A stretch of 47,055 nucleotides of DNA from Clostridia bacterium (lineage in GTDB: Bacteria; Bacillota; Clostridia; Oscillospirales; Acutalibacteraceae): the NCBI GenBank assembly GCA_024403955.1, contig JAKSQX010000009.1, positions 1 to 47,055 of the forward strand, read 5' to 3'. Position 1 is the stretch's first letter, and each line of letters opens with the position of its first letter. The notes beneath the pieces are model-generated. The model was not told the DNA's origin. It was given only the letters and a program-made list of their open reading frames with translations, and made no database searches. Of this stretch, positions 7,189 through 14,757 are shown piece by piece. Both the position numbers and the translations under genes were made by a program.

Positions 7189-9669
7189 ATGGCACAGTAT
7201 ATTAGGCAAAATTTTGATAATACTGTATCGGAGCGTGAAAAGAAGCATAAAGACATAGCGTACCGTGCTGCTTGCGAAGGTATAGTTTTACTTGAGAACA
7301 ATGGCGTTCTTCCTATTAAACCGGGTAAGATTGCACTCTTTGGAGCCGGTGCTAAGTGGACAATAAAGGGTGGTACAGGTTCTGGCGATGTAAATGAGCG
7401 CCATTCAACCTCTATCTATGAAGGTCTTGTTGATGCAGGCTTTGAGATTACTTCTGAAGATTGGCTTAGACAGTATGATGAACTTCATGATAGAGTCATG
7501 AAGGATGCTACAGATAACTTTATGTCTGCAGTCAAGCATATGCAGTTTGGCGATATTATGGGCATGTTTATGGGAACTGTAGGATACCCACAGATGAAAG
7601 TAATCAAGGCTGATATTGCTAAAGCACCTGCTGACACTGCAATTTATGTTGCGTCGCGTCAAGCAGGTGAAGGCGCTGATAGACATATTGAAAATGGAGA
7701 TAATGACTTATCTGACGGTGAGATTGAGTCACTCCAGCGCCTCACAACTTTCTACAAAAACGTAGTTCTCGTAATAAATATCGGCTGTAGCCTAAATATG
7801 GACTTCTTGTCAAAAGTTCCAGGGCTTGGCGCCGTTATCTATATGTGTCAGCAGGGTACCGAAGGCGGACATGCTTTTGCTGATATAATCACTGGTAAAG
7901 TTAACCCATCTGGTAAACTCTCTGATACTTGGGCTAAAAAGTATGAGGATATTCCATTTGCAAATGAGTATTCTTACTTAAACGGCAACTTAAAAGATGA
8001 GTACTACAAGGAAGGTATCCTTGTAGGTTATAGATACTTTGATGCATATGGCGTAGAACCTCAGTATCCATTTGGATATGGTCTCTCGTACACGACTTTT
8101 GGTTTAAAGACAACTAATGCTGAAGTTGATAAGACAGTTGTTACAGTTGATATTGAAGTAAGTAACACTGGCAATGTACCTGGTAAAGAAGTAGTTCAGG
8201 TTTATCTCTCTGCTCCAAATGGAGTTTTGAAGAAGGAACATAAATCTCTTGTAGCTTTTAAGAAAACTGGTGTTATTAAGCCGGGTGAAGTTGAAAAGCT
8301 TCAGGTTTCTTTTGACCTTCGCGACTGTGGTAGTTATCAGGAACTCGGTGCACGATATATTCTTGATAAAGGTTCATACATAGTAAAAGTTGGTGATTCA
8401 TCACGCAATACTTTTAATAGTTTTGTACTTGAACTTGATGAATTTACTGTTGTTGAACAGGCAAAGAACATCTGCCCAACAATTAAAGAGTTCTCAGAAC
8501 TCGATATCCCTGAAAGAGGGGAAGAGGATCTCTCAAAACTCTCTCATCTTGAGGTTAAATCATCTGACTTTGAGACAATCTATCATGACTACAGTGCTCC
8601 AAAGCCATATCATGACCCTGAAGTTGACGCGGTAGTTGATAAGATGAGTCTCCTTGATAAGGCAACAGTCTGCGTTGGCGCAGGTATGCTTAACGGGAAC
8701 CGTGTTACAAAGATTGAGGGCGCTGTTGGACATTCAACTTCTAAGTTTTTTGAAAAGTATGGACTTCCTTCAGTGGAATTCTCTGATGGCCCTGCAGGAC
8801 TTAGACTTACACGTTTCTCAGGTGTATATGAGAATGGTAAGGTTAAGATGATTGATTCTCCACTTGCTGGTCTTGATCTTCTTCCTAACAGTATAAAGAA
8901 GTTTATCTATGCAGATAAAGATAAATGTAAGACAGCCTATCAGTACACAACTGCTTTCCCAGTAGAGGTTGCTCTTGCACAGACATGGAATATGGATCTT
9001 CTCTATGAGATGGGAACAGCAATTGCTGCAGAGATGCAGGAGTTTGGTATTGCATACTGGCTCGCACCAGCGCTCAACATCCATAGAAATCCTCTCTGTG
9101 GACGTAATTTTGAATATTACTCAGAGGACCCACTTCTTACTGGTAAATGCGCTGCAGCCGTTATTTCAGGCGTACAGAGCATTCCTGGACTCTATGTCGC
9201 AGCTAAGCATTATTGCTGTAACAACCAAGAGGATAATAGAATGGGTGTTAGCAGTAATGTTAAAGAGAGAACTCTCAGAGAGATTTATCTTAAAGGTTTT
9301 GGAATTGCTGTCAAAGAGGGTAAGGCCTCTGGTATAATGACTTCATACAATAAGGTCAATGGTGTTAATCCACCAAACTCATATGACCTCTGCACAACCT
9401 ACCTTCGCAATGAGTGCGGATTTGACGGTGTTGTAATGACTGACTGGTTTGGAGATGTATTTTCTGGTACCCCAGTACTTGCAATGCATGCCGGGAACGA
9501 CCTTTCTATGCCGGGTCTTCCAACGCAGAATCTTCAGATTCTTCTTGGAACAAAGCTTTCATACGTAAACGAAGTTGACGTAGACCGTTGTTGTCGTAAT
9601 ATAGTTAAGCAAATTCTCCATAGCGATACAGCTGCTCAACTTAAAGAAAATAAATTTACAAAAATATAA
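7189..9669 (+). CDS. GH3 family beta-glucosidase with permuted domain order
   Basis: Hydrolyses terminal beta-linked glucose (or xylose) from oligosaccharides with a retaining mechanism. The domain order is reversed compared with ordinary GH3 enzymes. The alpha/beta sandwich domain comes first (residues about 20-290, with ACEGIVLLENNGVLP and YPFGYGLSYT), then a fibronectin-III-like domain (about 300-400), then the catalytic barrel (about 480-826). The barrel has SDGPAGLR, CGRNFEYYSEDP, AAKHYCCNN and the nucleophile Asp752 in VVMTDWFGD. This order is known from Butyrivibrio and Ruminococcus enzymes of about 830 residues. There is no signal peptide, so it acts on imported sugars. RBS AGGAGGG precedes the ATG. 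An alpha/beta hydrolase gene follows after 15 bp. Confidence 0.93.
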   Translation: MAQYIRQNFDNTVSEREKKHKDIAYRAACEGIVLLENNGVLPIKPGKIALFGAGAKWTIKGGTGSGDVNERHSTSIYEGLVDAGFEITSEDWLRQYDELHDRVMKDATDNFMSAVKHMQFGDIMGMFMGTVGYPQMKVIKADIAKAPADTAIYVASRQAGEGADRHIENGDNDLSDGEIESLQRLTTFYKNVVLVINIGCSLNMDFLSKVPGLGAVIYMCQQGTEGGHAFADIITGKVNPSGKLSDTWAKKYEDIPFANEYSYLNGNLKDEYYKEGILVGYRYFDAYGVEPQYPFGYGLSYTTFGLKTTNAEVDKTVVTVDIEVSNTGNVPGKEVVQVYLSAPNGVLKKEHKSLVAFKKTGVIKPGEVEKLQVSFDLRDCGSYQELGARYILDKGSYIVKVGDSSRNTFNSFVLELDEFTVVEQAKNICPTIKEFSELDIPERGEEDLSKLSHLEVKSSDFETIYHDYSAPKPYHDPEVDAVVDKMSLLDKATVCVGAGMLNGNRVTKIEGAVGHSTSKFFEKYGLPSVEFSDGPAGLRLTRFSGVYENGKVKMIDSPLAGLDLLPNSIKKFIYADKDKCKTAYQYTTAFPVEVALAQTWNMDLLYEMGTAIAAEMQEFGIAYWLAPALNIHRNPLCGRNFEYYSEDPLLTGKCAAAVISGVQSIPGLYVAAKHYCCNNQEDNRMGVSSNVKERTLREIYLKGFGIAVKEGKASGIMTSYNKVNGVNPPNSYDLCTTYLRNECGFDGVVMTDWFGDVFSGTPVLAMHAGNDLSMPGLPTQNLQILLGTKLSYVNEVDVDRCCRNIVKQILHSDTAAQLKENKFTKI

Positions 9670-9684
9670 GAGGGAGAATTTAAA

Positions 9685-10677
9685 ATGAAGTACACAGATT
9701 TAAAACTTTCTTATTATCCAAAAGTTTTACCTTATGCAGTACTCAACCTTTATCCACAGTTCTTAGGACAGAATATGAATAGAATTTTGAACGGCCCTGG
9801 CGTTGCTGGTCATTTTTATTCTTGTCTTACGGACCACCTTGCAATGCATCTTATCTTTGATGTACATGCAGGCGATACAAAGAAAAATCTCGACTGGCTT
9901 GCAGACGAGATGAAGAAGGGATATGGAATTGAACGCCGTATCTACTCAAAGAAAGAAGTTTTAAAGCAGCCATATAAAGAGGGTGTACGTCTTCTCTACT
10001 TCAGAGGTGACCCAGATAAGCCTTTTGTTCTCTTTAATCCATGTGGTGCTTTTCTTATGGATGCAAACATCTGTGATGGCCTTTCAATGGCTCGTAAATC
10101 TGTAGAACTCGGCTATAACTTCTTTATCATCAACTACTCACAGTGCATCTATCCATTCCACGGCGGCTTTAGAAGCGCTCGCCAGGATGTTTCAAAGGCA
10201 CTCAAGTATATTATGGAGTCTGATCTTCCAATTAATAAGGAAGGATTCGCAATTGCCGGCGGTTCTGCAGGCGGCTTTATGACATGTCTCTGTGGTTCTG
10301 ATAACTTCGGTTGTAAGGCAATGGGAGACCCAGTTCCAGCAGCTCTTATTGCACTCTATCCTGTATGTGCAAGAGAGAACTATGTCGAAAAGGCAATGCT
10401 TCTCGGCCTTACAAGACCAGGCTGTAACTCAGAAGATATGGATCCTTCACTTCACGTTGCTGATGATTGCCCACCAATCTTCTATTTCCGTGGTGGTCAG
10501 GACATCCTCGTATGTTCAGCAGCTATGAAGAAGTATGAGGAGGCTCTTAAGGCAAAGAATATCCCATACGTATTCCATCAGTACAAAGACGGTAAGCACG
10601 GCTGCGGTCTTGGTACAGACAAGGACCCAGAGGGTTGGTTCGAAGAAGCAATCGAATTCTGGGAGTCACATAGATAA
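9685..10677 (+). CDS. Alpha/beta hydrolase (esterase-like)
   Basis: A 330-residue hydrolase. The nucleophile elbow is GGSAGG with Ser194, the acid is the Asp of FRGGQDILV, and the His is in DGKHGCG, giving a full Ser-Asp-His set in the order of alpha/beta hydrolases. The C-terminal half resembles the acetyl-esterase/prolyl-oligopeptidase-like group. No signal peptide is present. It lies 15 bp after the GH3 gene with its own ribosome site (GAGGGAG), so the two are one operon. A role in removing acyl groups from plant oligosaccharides before or during GH3 action is an inference. Confidence 0.8.
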   Translation: MKYTDLKLSYYPKVLPYAVLNLYPQFLGQNMNRILNGPGVAGHFYSCLTDHLAMHLIFDVHAGDTKKNLDWLADEMKKGYGIERRIYSKKEVLKQPYKEGVRLLYFRGDPDKPFVLFNPCGAFLMDANICDGLSMARKSVELGYNFFIINYSQCIYPFHGGFRSARQDVSKALKYIMESDLPINKEGFAIAGGSAGGFMTCLCGSDNFGCKAMGDPVPAALIALYPVCARENYVEKAMLLGLTRPGCNSEDMDPSLHVADDCPPIFYFRGGQDILVCSAAMKKYEEALKAKNIPYVFHQYKDGKHGCGLGTDKDPEGWFEEAIEFWESHR

Positions 10678-10682
10678 AAGTA

Positions 10683-10706
10683 AAAGGACCCTTTTCGGGG
10701 TCCTTT
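10683..10706. terminator. Terminator between the hydrolase gene and tRNA-Leu(CAG)
   Basis: AAAGGACCC (10683-10691) pairs with GGGTCCTTT (10698-10706), followed by AATTTT on the plus strand and an A/T-rich end on the other strand. It serves two convergent units. Confidence 0.8.
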
Positions 10707-10711
10707 AATTT

Positions 10712-10800
10712 TGGTGCGGACGATGGGAGTTGAACCCACAAGGAAGCAATTATCCACAGGAGTCTGAGACCTGCGCGTCTGCCAGTTCCGCCACATCCGC
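10712..10800 (-). tRNA. tRNA-Leu, anticodon CAG
   Basis: Read on the minus strand: acceptor GCGGATG pairs with CGTCCGC, a class II long variable arm is present, T-loop GTTCAAC, discriminator A and encoded CCA (10712-10714). The anticodon loop CTCAGAC gives CAG (10764-10766 on the plus strand). The last pair of the anticodon stem is a T-T mismatch (positions 31 and 39). It reads CUG, a rare codon in this window. Confidence 0.94.
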
Positions 10801-10816
10801 ATATAACAACTATTGA

Positions 10817-10844
10817 ATTATAACATAAGTTTAATATTATGCAA
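10817..10844 (-). promoter_or_regulatory. Promoter of tRNA-Leu(CAG)
   Basis: On the minus strand: TTGCAT (10839-10844), 16-bp spacer, TATAAT (10817-10822), 16 bp before the tRNA. Confidence 0.6.
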
Positions 10845-10870
10845 TAAAGTTATGATAAATTTTGTGCAAA

Positions 10871-10895
10871 ACTCCAAAAGTCAACTTTTTGGAGT
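10871..10895. repeat. Inverted repeat between divergent promoters
   Basis: ACTCCAAAAG and CTTTTTGGAGT face each other around a 4-nt loop. It lies between the tRNA-Leu(CAG) promoter and the pyrR promoter. It could be an operator or a weak terminator; no long T run follows. Confidence 0.6.
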
Positions 10896-10902
10896 AATTG
10901 TG

Positions 10903-10931
10903 TTTACATACACTATATATTGTGTTAATAT
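10903..10931 (+). promoter_or_regulatory. Probable promoter of pyrR-uraA
   Basis: TTTACA (10903-10908), 17-bp spacer, TAATAT (10926-10931). A TATAAT also overlaps at 10929-10934 with longer spacing. It lies just before the PyrR-binding leader. Confidence 0.5.
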
Positions 10932-10945
10932 AATTTCAAGTTAAA

Positions 10946-10980
10946 TACCTTTAAATCGGTCCGAGAGGCCGGCAAGGGTG
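10946..10980 (+). promoter_or_regulatory. PyrR-binding anti-antiterminator in the pyr leader
   Basis: The leader carries CTTTAA, then CGGTCCGAGAGGCCGG, then CAAGG. This matches the known PyrR-binding hairpin (purine-rich TCC-GAGAGG loop, lower stem ACCTT with AAGGGT). When UMP is plentiful PyrR binds here and favours the terminator that follows. Confidence 0.85.
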
Positions 10981-11004
10981 ACATAACAGTCTTGAACTAA
11001 CTAT

Positions 11005-11039
11005 GCCTTGTCGTACTCTACGACGAGGCTTTTATTTTT
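11005..11039 (+). terminator. PyrR-controlled attenuator terminator
   Basis: An 11-bp stem (11005-11015 with 11019-11029, one G-T pair) with CTC loop and the tail TTTTATTTTTG. It lies 25 bp after the PyrR site and 20 bp before the pyrR start, the usual arrangement of pyrimidine attenuators. Confidence 0.85.
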
Positions 11040-11057
11040 GCAAAGGGAGGTTTTGGG

Positions 11058-11600
11058 ATGAACGGTAAGATCATTGTTGATGAATCAACTATGGATAGAA
11101 CTCTTATCCGTCTCTCACATGAGATTATTGAGCATAACCCTGATGTTGACTCACTTTATTTAATTGGTATTAAGAGGAGAGGCGTTCCTCTTGCAAAAGC
11201 AATAAAAGAAAATATTGAGCAGTTTTCAAATATAAAGGTCGATCTTGGTGAACTTGACATCACATTCTACCGTGATGATCTCACTATGAAATATTCAACA
11301 CCACATCTTAATGAATCTTTGATTGATTTTGATGTAAATGATAAGACTGTAATTCTTGTAGATGATGTTCTCTACACAGGCAGAACTGCAAGAGCCGCAA
11401 TGGATGCAATAATGAGTCTTGGTCGACCACAGTCAATTCAATTTGCTGTAATGGTCGATAGAGGACATAGAGAACTTCCGATCGCAGCGAACTACGTTGG
11501 TAAGAACATACCAACATCAAAGGAAGAGTTTATTTGTGTAAGGGTCGATGAGATAGATGGCAAGAACGAGATAGCTATCTCAAAGGACCTAATTCACTGA
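11058..11600 (+). CDS. pyrR: Bifunctional pyr operon regulator / uracil phosphoribosyltransferase PyrR
   Basis: An RNA-binding attenuation protein that senses UMP and can also make UMP from uracil and PRPP. The PRPP-binding motif VILVDDVLYTGRTARAAMDA lies at residues 98-117, and GIKRRGVPLA and DLGELDITFYRDD are typical PyrR segments. At 180 residues it has the normal family length. The start has a strong GGGAGG site. It is the first gene behind its own attenuator and is followed after 33 bp by the uracil permease, so it controls its own synthesis and that of the importer. Confidence 0.96.
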   Translation: MNGKIIVDESTMDRTLIRLSHEIIEHNPDVDSLYLIGIKRRGVPLAKAIKENIEQFSNIKVDLGELDITFYRDDLTMKYSTPHLNESLIDFDVNDKTVILVDDVLYTGRTARAAMDAIMSLGRPQSIQFAVMVDRGHRELPIAANYVGKNIPTSKEEFICVRVDEIDGKNEIAISKDLIH

Positions 11601-11633
11601 TAATAAATTAAACTTAAAAAGGAGAGAATCCAA

Positions 11634-13028
11634 ATGTCAGAAAACGCACCTATTCGTGACGCAAGAGAGCTCGGCGTTCCAAAGATGATTATCCTTGGTC
11701 TCCAGCACATGTTCGCAATGTTTGGAGCAACTGTACTTGTTCCAATCATCACAGGCCTTAGCGTATCAACAACACTTCTTTGCGCAGGTCTTGGTACACT
11801 TTTATTCCACTTTATCACTAAGAGAAAAGTTCCAGCATTCCTTGGTTCTTCATTCGCTTTCCTTGGTGGTTACGCAGCAATCGCTCCAGCAGAGGGCGCT
11901 GGCGGAATGACACAGGCACAGCTTCTTCCATACGCTTGCTTCGGTGTTGCTTGTGCTGGTCTTGTTTACTTCATCCTTGCAGCTTGCATTAAGGCTGTTG
12001 GTGTAAACAAAGTAATGAGATACTTCCCACCAGTAGTTACTGGTCCTATCATCATTGCAATCGGACTTGGCCTTGCCGGTTCAGCTATTAACAACTGTCA
12101 GACAGACTGGCTCGTAGCAATTGTTGCTCTTGCAGTAGTAATTATCTTCAATATCTGGGGTAAAGGTATGATGAAGATTATCCCAATCATCCTCGGTGTT
12201 GTAGCTTCTTATATAGTAGCAATAATCCGTGCAGATGTTGATTTTGCTCCAATTAAGGACGCTGCTTGGATTGGTCTTCCAGTTCACACATCAAGCACAA
12301 TCTTCGCAATTGACTGGTCAAATAAGTCACTTATCATCAGTGCAGTAATCGCTATCGTACCTATTGCTCTCGCAACAATGATGGAACACATCGGTGATAT
12401 CTCTGCTATCTCAGCAACAACTGGTGAAAACTACATCAAGGATCCTGGTCTCCATAGAACACTTATGGGCGATGGTCTTGCAACAACACTTGCATCAATT
12501 TTCGGTGGTCCTGCTAACACAACATACGGCGAGAACACAGGCGTACTTGTTCTTACAAAGGTTTATGATCCTAAGGTAATCCGTCTCGCAGCATGCTTTG
12601 CAGCATTCCTTTCATTCTGCCCTAAGTTTGCAGCAGTAATCGAAACAATTCCTGCAGCAACAATCGGTGGTATTTCATTCGTACTTTACGGTATGATTTC
12701 TGCAGCCGGTGTTAGAAACGTCGTTGACTCAAGAGTTGATTTCACAAACAACAGAAACCTCATAGTTGCAGCAGTTATCCTTGTAACATCACTCGGTCTT
12801 ACAGCTGGCGCAACATTCTCAATCGGTTCTGTAACAATCACACTTTCTGCTCTTGCAGTAGCATCAATCGCTGGTATCGTTCTCAACGCTATCCTTCCTG
12901 GCAAGGACTTCGACTTCGAAGAGGACGCTCCAATTGACACAGGTGCATCTCTTTCATCTTCAGCAAACGCTAAGGATGTTAAGAAGACAAAGAAAGCCGA
13001 AGCTAAAGAAGCTGCAGCTGAGGCATAA
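11634..13028 (+). CDS. uraA: Uracil permease (nucleobase:cation symporter-2 family)
   Basis: Imports uracil across the cytoplasmic membrane. The 464-residue protein has about 12-14 hydrophobic segments. Typical NCS2 motifs are LGLQHMFAMFGATVLVP at residues 22-38, the conserved EHIGD and the later GGPANTTYGENTGV motif. The C-terminus is an Ala/Lys/Glu-rich tail of about 40 residues that is longer than usual for UraA. RBS AAGGAGAG precedes the ATG. Regulation comes from the PyrR attenuator before pyrR. The alternative name is pyrP. Confidence 0.94.
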   Translation: MSENAPIRDARELGVPKMIILGLQHMFAMFGATVLVPIITGLSVSTTLLCAGLGTLLFHFITKRKVPAFLGSSFAFLGGYAAIAPAEGAGGMTQAQLLPYACFGVACAGLVYFILAACIKAVGVNKVMRYFPPVVTGPIIIAIGLGLAGSAINNCQTDWLVAIVALAVVIIFNIWGKGMMKIIPIILGVVASYIVAIIRADVDFAPIKDAAWIGLPVHTSSTIFAIDWSNKSLIISAVIAIVPIALATMMEHIGDISAISATTGENYIKDPGLHRTLMGDGLATTLASIFGGPANTTYGENTGVLVLTKVYDPKVIRLAACFAAFLSFCPKFAAVIETIPAATIGGISFVLYGMISAAGVRNVVDSRVDFTNNRNLIVAAVILVTSLGLTAGATFSIGSVTITLSALAVASIAGIVLNAILPGKDFDFEEDAPIDTGASLSSSANAKDVKKTKKAEAKEAAAEA

Positions 13029-13067
13029 TTTAAGTTTAATTAAATACGGAAAACTAAATATAAAAAT

Positions 13068-13093
13068 AAGACCTGCTGTTTCCAGCAGGTCTT
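13068..13093. terminator. Bidirectional terminator between uraA and the epimerase gene
   Basis: Perfect 11-bp stem AAGACCTGCTG/CAGCAGGTCTT with loop TTTC, flanked by A-rich sequence on the left and T-rich sequence on the right. Confidence 0.9.
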
Positions 13094-13107
13094 TTGTTAT
13101 TCTTTGA

Positions 13108-14655
13108 TTACTTAGCTTTGTATTCGTCGTAATCTCTGTAGATTTCTTCGCCCTGAACGAGGTCTTCGTTTTTACCGTGGTCTGCATACCAAACCTGAGC
13201 AAAGAATGGGTTAACTTTAGCGATTGCGTCATAGTTCCATGGCATAGGATCGCACTCTGGGCACCAGTGGCCACCCTTAAGTACTGTGTTAACGCTCATG
13301 TCGAACTCATGACCGAATGCGCACTTCCAATGTGAAGGAGCATATACGTCATCAGGCTTCTTAGAATCAAGATATTCACCGCCACGGAATTCAGCAGCCT
13401 TCTTAAGGTCAGCAGCTGTGAGCTTGTCAAGTGACTTAGACTCGTCATAACCGTGATCGAGTTTGAACTTTTCAGCTTCCTTGATGTCGTTTGATGGAGG
13501 AGTAAGATCCCAATCAGACCACTTGTCTGAGAGCTTCTTGTAGTGAGCCATACCATATGACTCTGTGTCACCCCAGTAAGCGTTCATACGCTCAGCGTTG
13601 TTAGAAGCAATCCATGTGCGTGTACCGAATCTCTTGTCCTTAGCGATCTGACCGATAGCGAAACGAGTGATATCAGAGATACCAGGAACGCGAGTAATAG
13701 CTGAAAGCTGATAGAACCAAGGGATATCCTTCTTCATGCTCTCGAAGTACTGGTCAGCAGGGATGTTCTGACGGAAGTGGAGATAGTCATCAAGAAGGTC
13801 AGAGTCAGCATACCACTGACCGTGGAAGTTTCTGTCGATGAACCAGTTTGGCTTGAAGATACGCTTAGAAGCGTCGCTACCCATACCGATTGTCTTGAGG
13901 AGGTAATCCTCAAACTCATAGAGAGTGATTCTGAATGAAGGACCAGAACCGATGTTGTAGAAGCTTCTGTAGAACTCATCTGGAAGATCGTCGTTGCAGA
14001 AGTGCTCCATAAGGATAGCAGAATCATCAACTGTAGCCCACTCAAGAACGTCATTCATTGGAACGTGGTACATGATAGGGTCCATGTTCTTAAGAATTGC
14101 TGGATAAAGGATACCAGACTGACGCATTGAAACCCACTTCTTAAGACCTGACTCAGCGAATACACGCTCAGCGCGGATCTTGGAAATAGCATAGTGGTCA
14201 TAAACAGATGCCTTAAGAGGGTCACCTGTACGGCCCCAGTGAATGCCGTAAGGACGGTTACCTGTCTCAGCAACAGTACCGATATATACAACAGCGATGT
14301 CGTCAGGATTTGGCTGAGCCTTGATAGCCTTAACGATGTTTTCAGCTGCAAGTACGTTTGTCTTTAAAGTCTTCTTTGGATAGTAGTCAGCAGCAGGTGA
14401 AACCAAACCACCGATGTGAAGTACATATGATGCGCCCTTTACGCACTCAAGGATTGCATCATAGTTGTTAAAGTCGCCCCAAACGATTTTAACTCTCTCG
14501 TCGCCAAGATATGGTGCGAACTTTGCACGGTTCTTCTCTGAATCACGAAGAAGAACGTTGATGTCAAGGTCTGGGCGATAGTCATAGATTCTCTTGAATG
14601 TTGCCCAACCCATGTTACCGGAAGCACCGGTAATGAATACCTTTTTGTTTGCCAT
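13108..14655 (-). CDS. NAD-dependent epimerase/dehydratase with C-terminal zinc ribbon
   Basis: The first 330 residues are an extended short-chain dehydrogenase/epimerase domain. The nucleotide-binding motif is GASGNMG (residues 10-16), followed by VLLRDSEK, and the YxxxK catalytic pair is in DHYAISKIRAERVF. The C-terminal 75 residues are different: HWKC (Cys445), GHEF (His449) and WCPEC (Cys465, Cys468) form a zinc-ribbon-like site of the type seen in probable zinc-ribbon (DUF4379-like) modules. The protein is 515 residues, much longer than ordinary epimerases (about 300-350). GGAGG precedes the ATG. It has its own promoter with an embedded palindrome. The substrate is unknown. Confidence 0.8.
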   Translation of the reverse strand: MANKKVFITGASGNMGWATFKRIYDYRPDLDINVLLRDSEKNRAKFAPYLGDERVKIVWGDFNNYDAILECVKGASYVLHIGGLVSPAADYYPKKTLKTNVLAAENIVKAIKAQPNPDDIAVVYIGTVAETGNRPYGIHWGRTGDPLKASVYDHYAISKIRAERVFAESGLKKWVSMRQSGILYPAILKNMDPIMYHVPMNDVLEWATVDDSAILMEHFCNDDLPDEFYRSFYNIGSGPSFRITLYEFEDYLLKTIGMGSDASKRIFKPNWFIDRNFHGQWYADSDLLDDYLHFRQNIPADQYFESMKKDIPWFYQLSAITRVPGISDITRFAIGQIAKDKRFGTRTWIASNNAERMNAYWGDTESYGMAHYKKLSDKWSDWDLTPPSNDIKEAEKFKLDHGYDESKSLDKLTAADLKKAAEFRGGEYLDSKKPDDVYAPSHWKCAFGHEFDMSVNTVLKGGHWCPECDPMPWNYDAIAKVNPFFAQVWYADHGKNEDLVQGEEIYRDYDEYKAK

Positions 14656-14707
14656 GGTTTTGCCTCCAAAATTAATAAATTATTAAAATTAATATTAATG
14701 CTAGAAT

Positions 14708-14736
14708 ATTTTAACATAGTGAACTATGTAATTCAA
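14708..14736 (-). promoter_or_regulatory. Epimerase promoter with a palindromic operator filling the spacer
   Basis: On the minus strand: TTGAAT (14731-14736), a 17-bp spacer, TAAAAT (14708-14713). The spacer holds a perfect 16-bp palindrome ACATAGT-TC-ACTATGT (14714-14729). A protein bound there would sit between the -35 and -10 boxes. Confidence 0.65.
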
Positions 14737-14757
14737 TAAACAAAAAATGCAAATACA

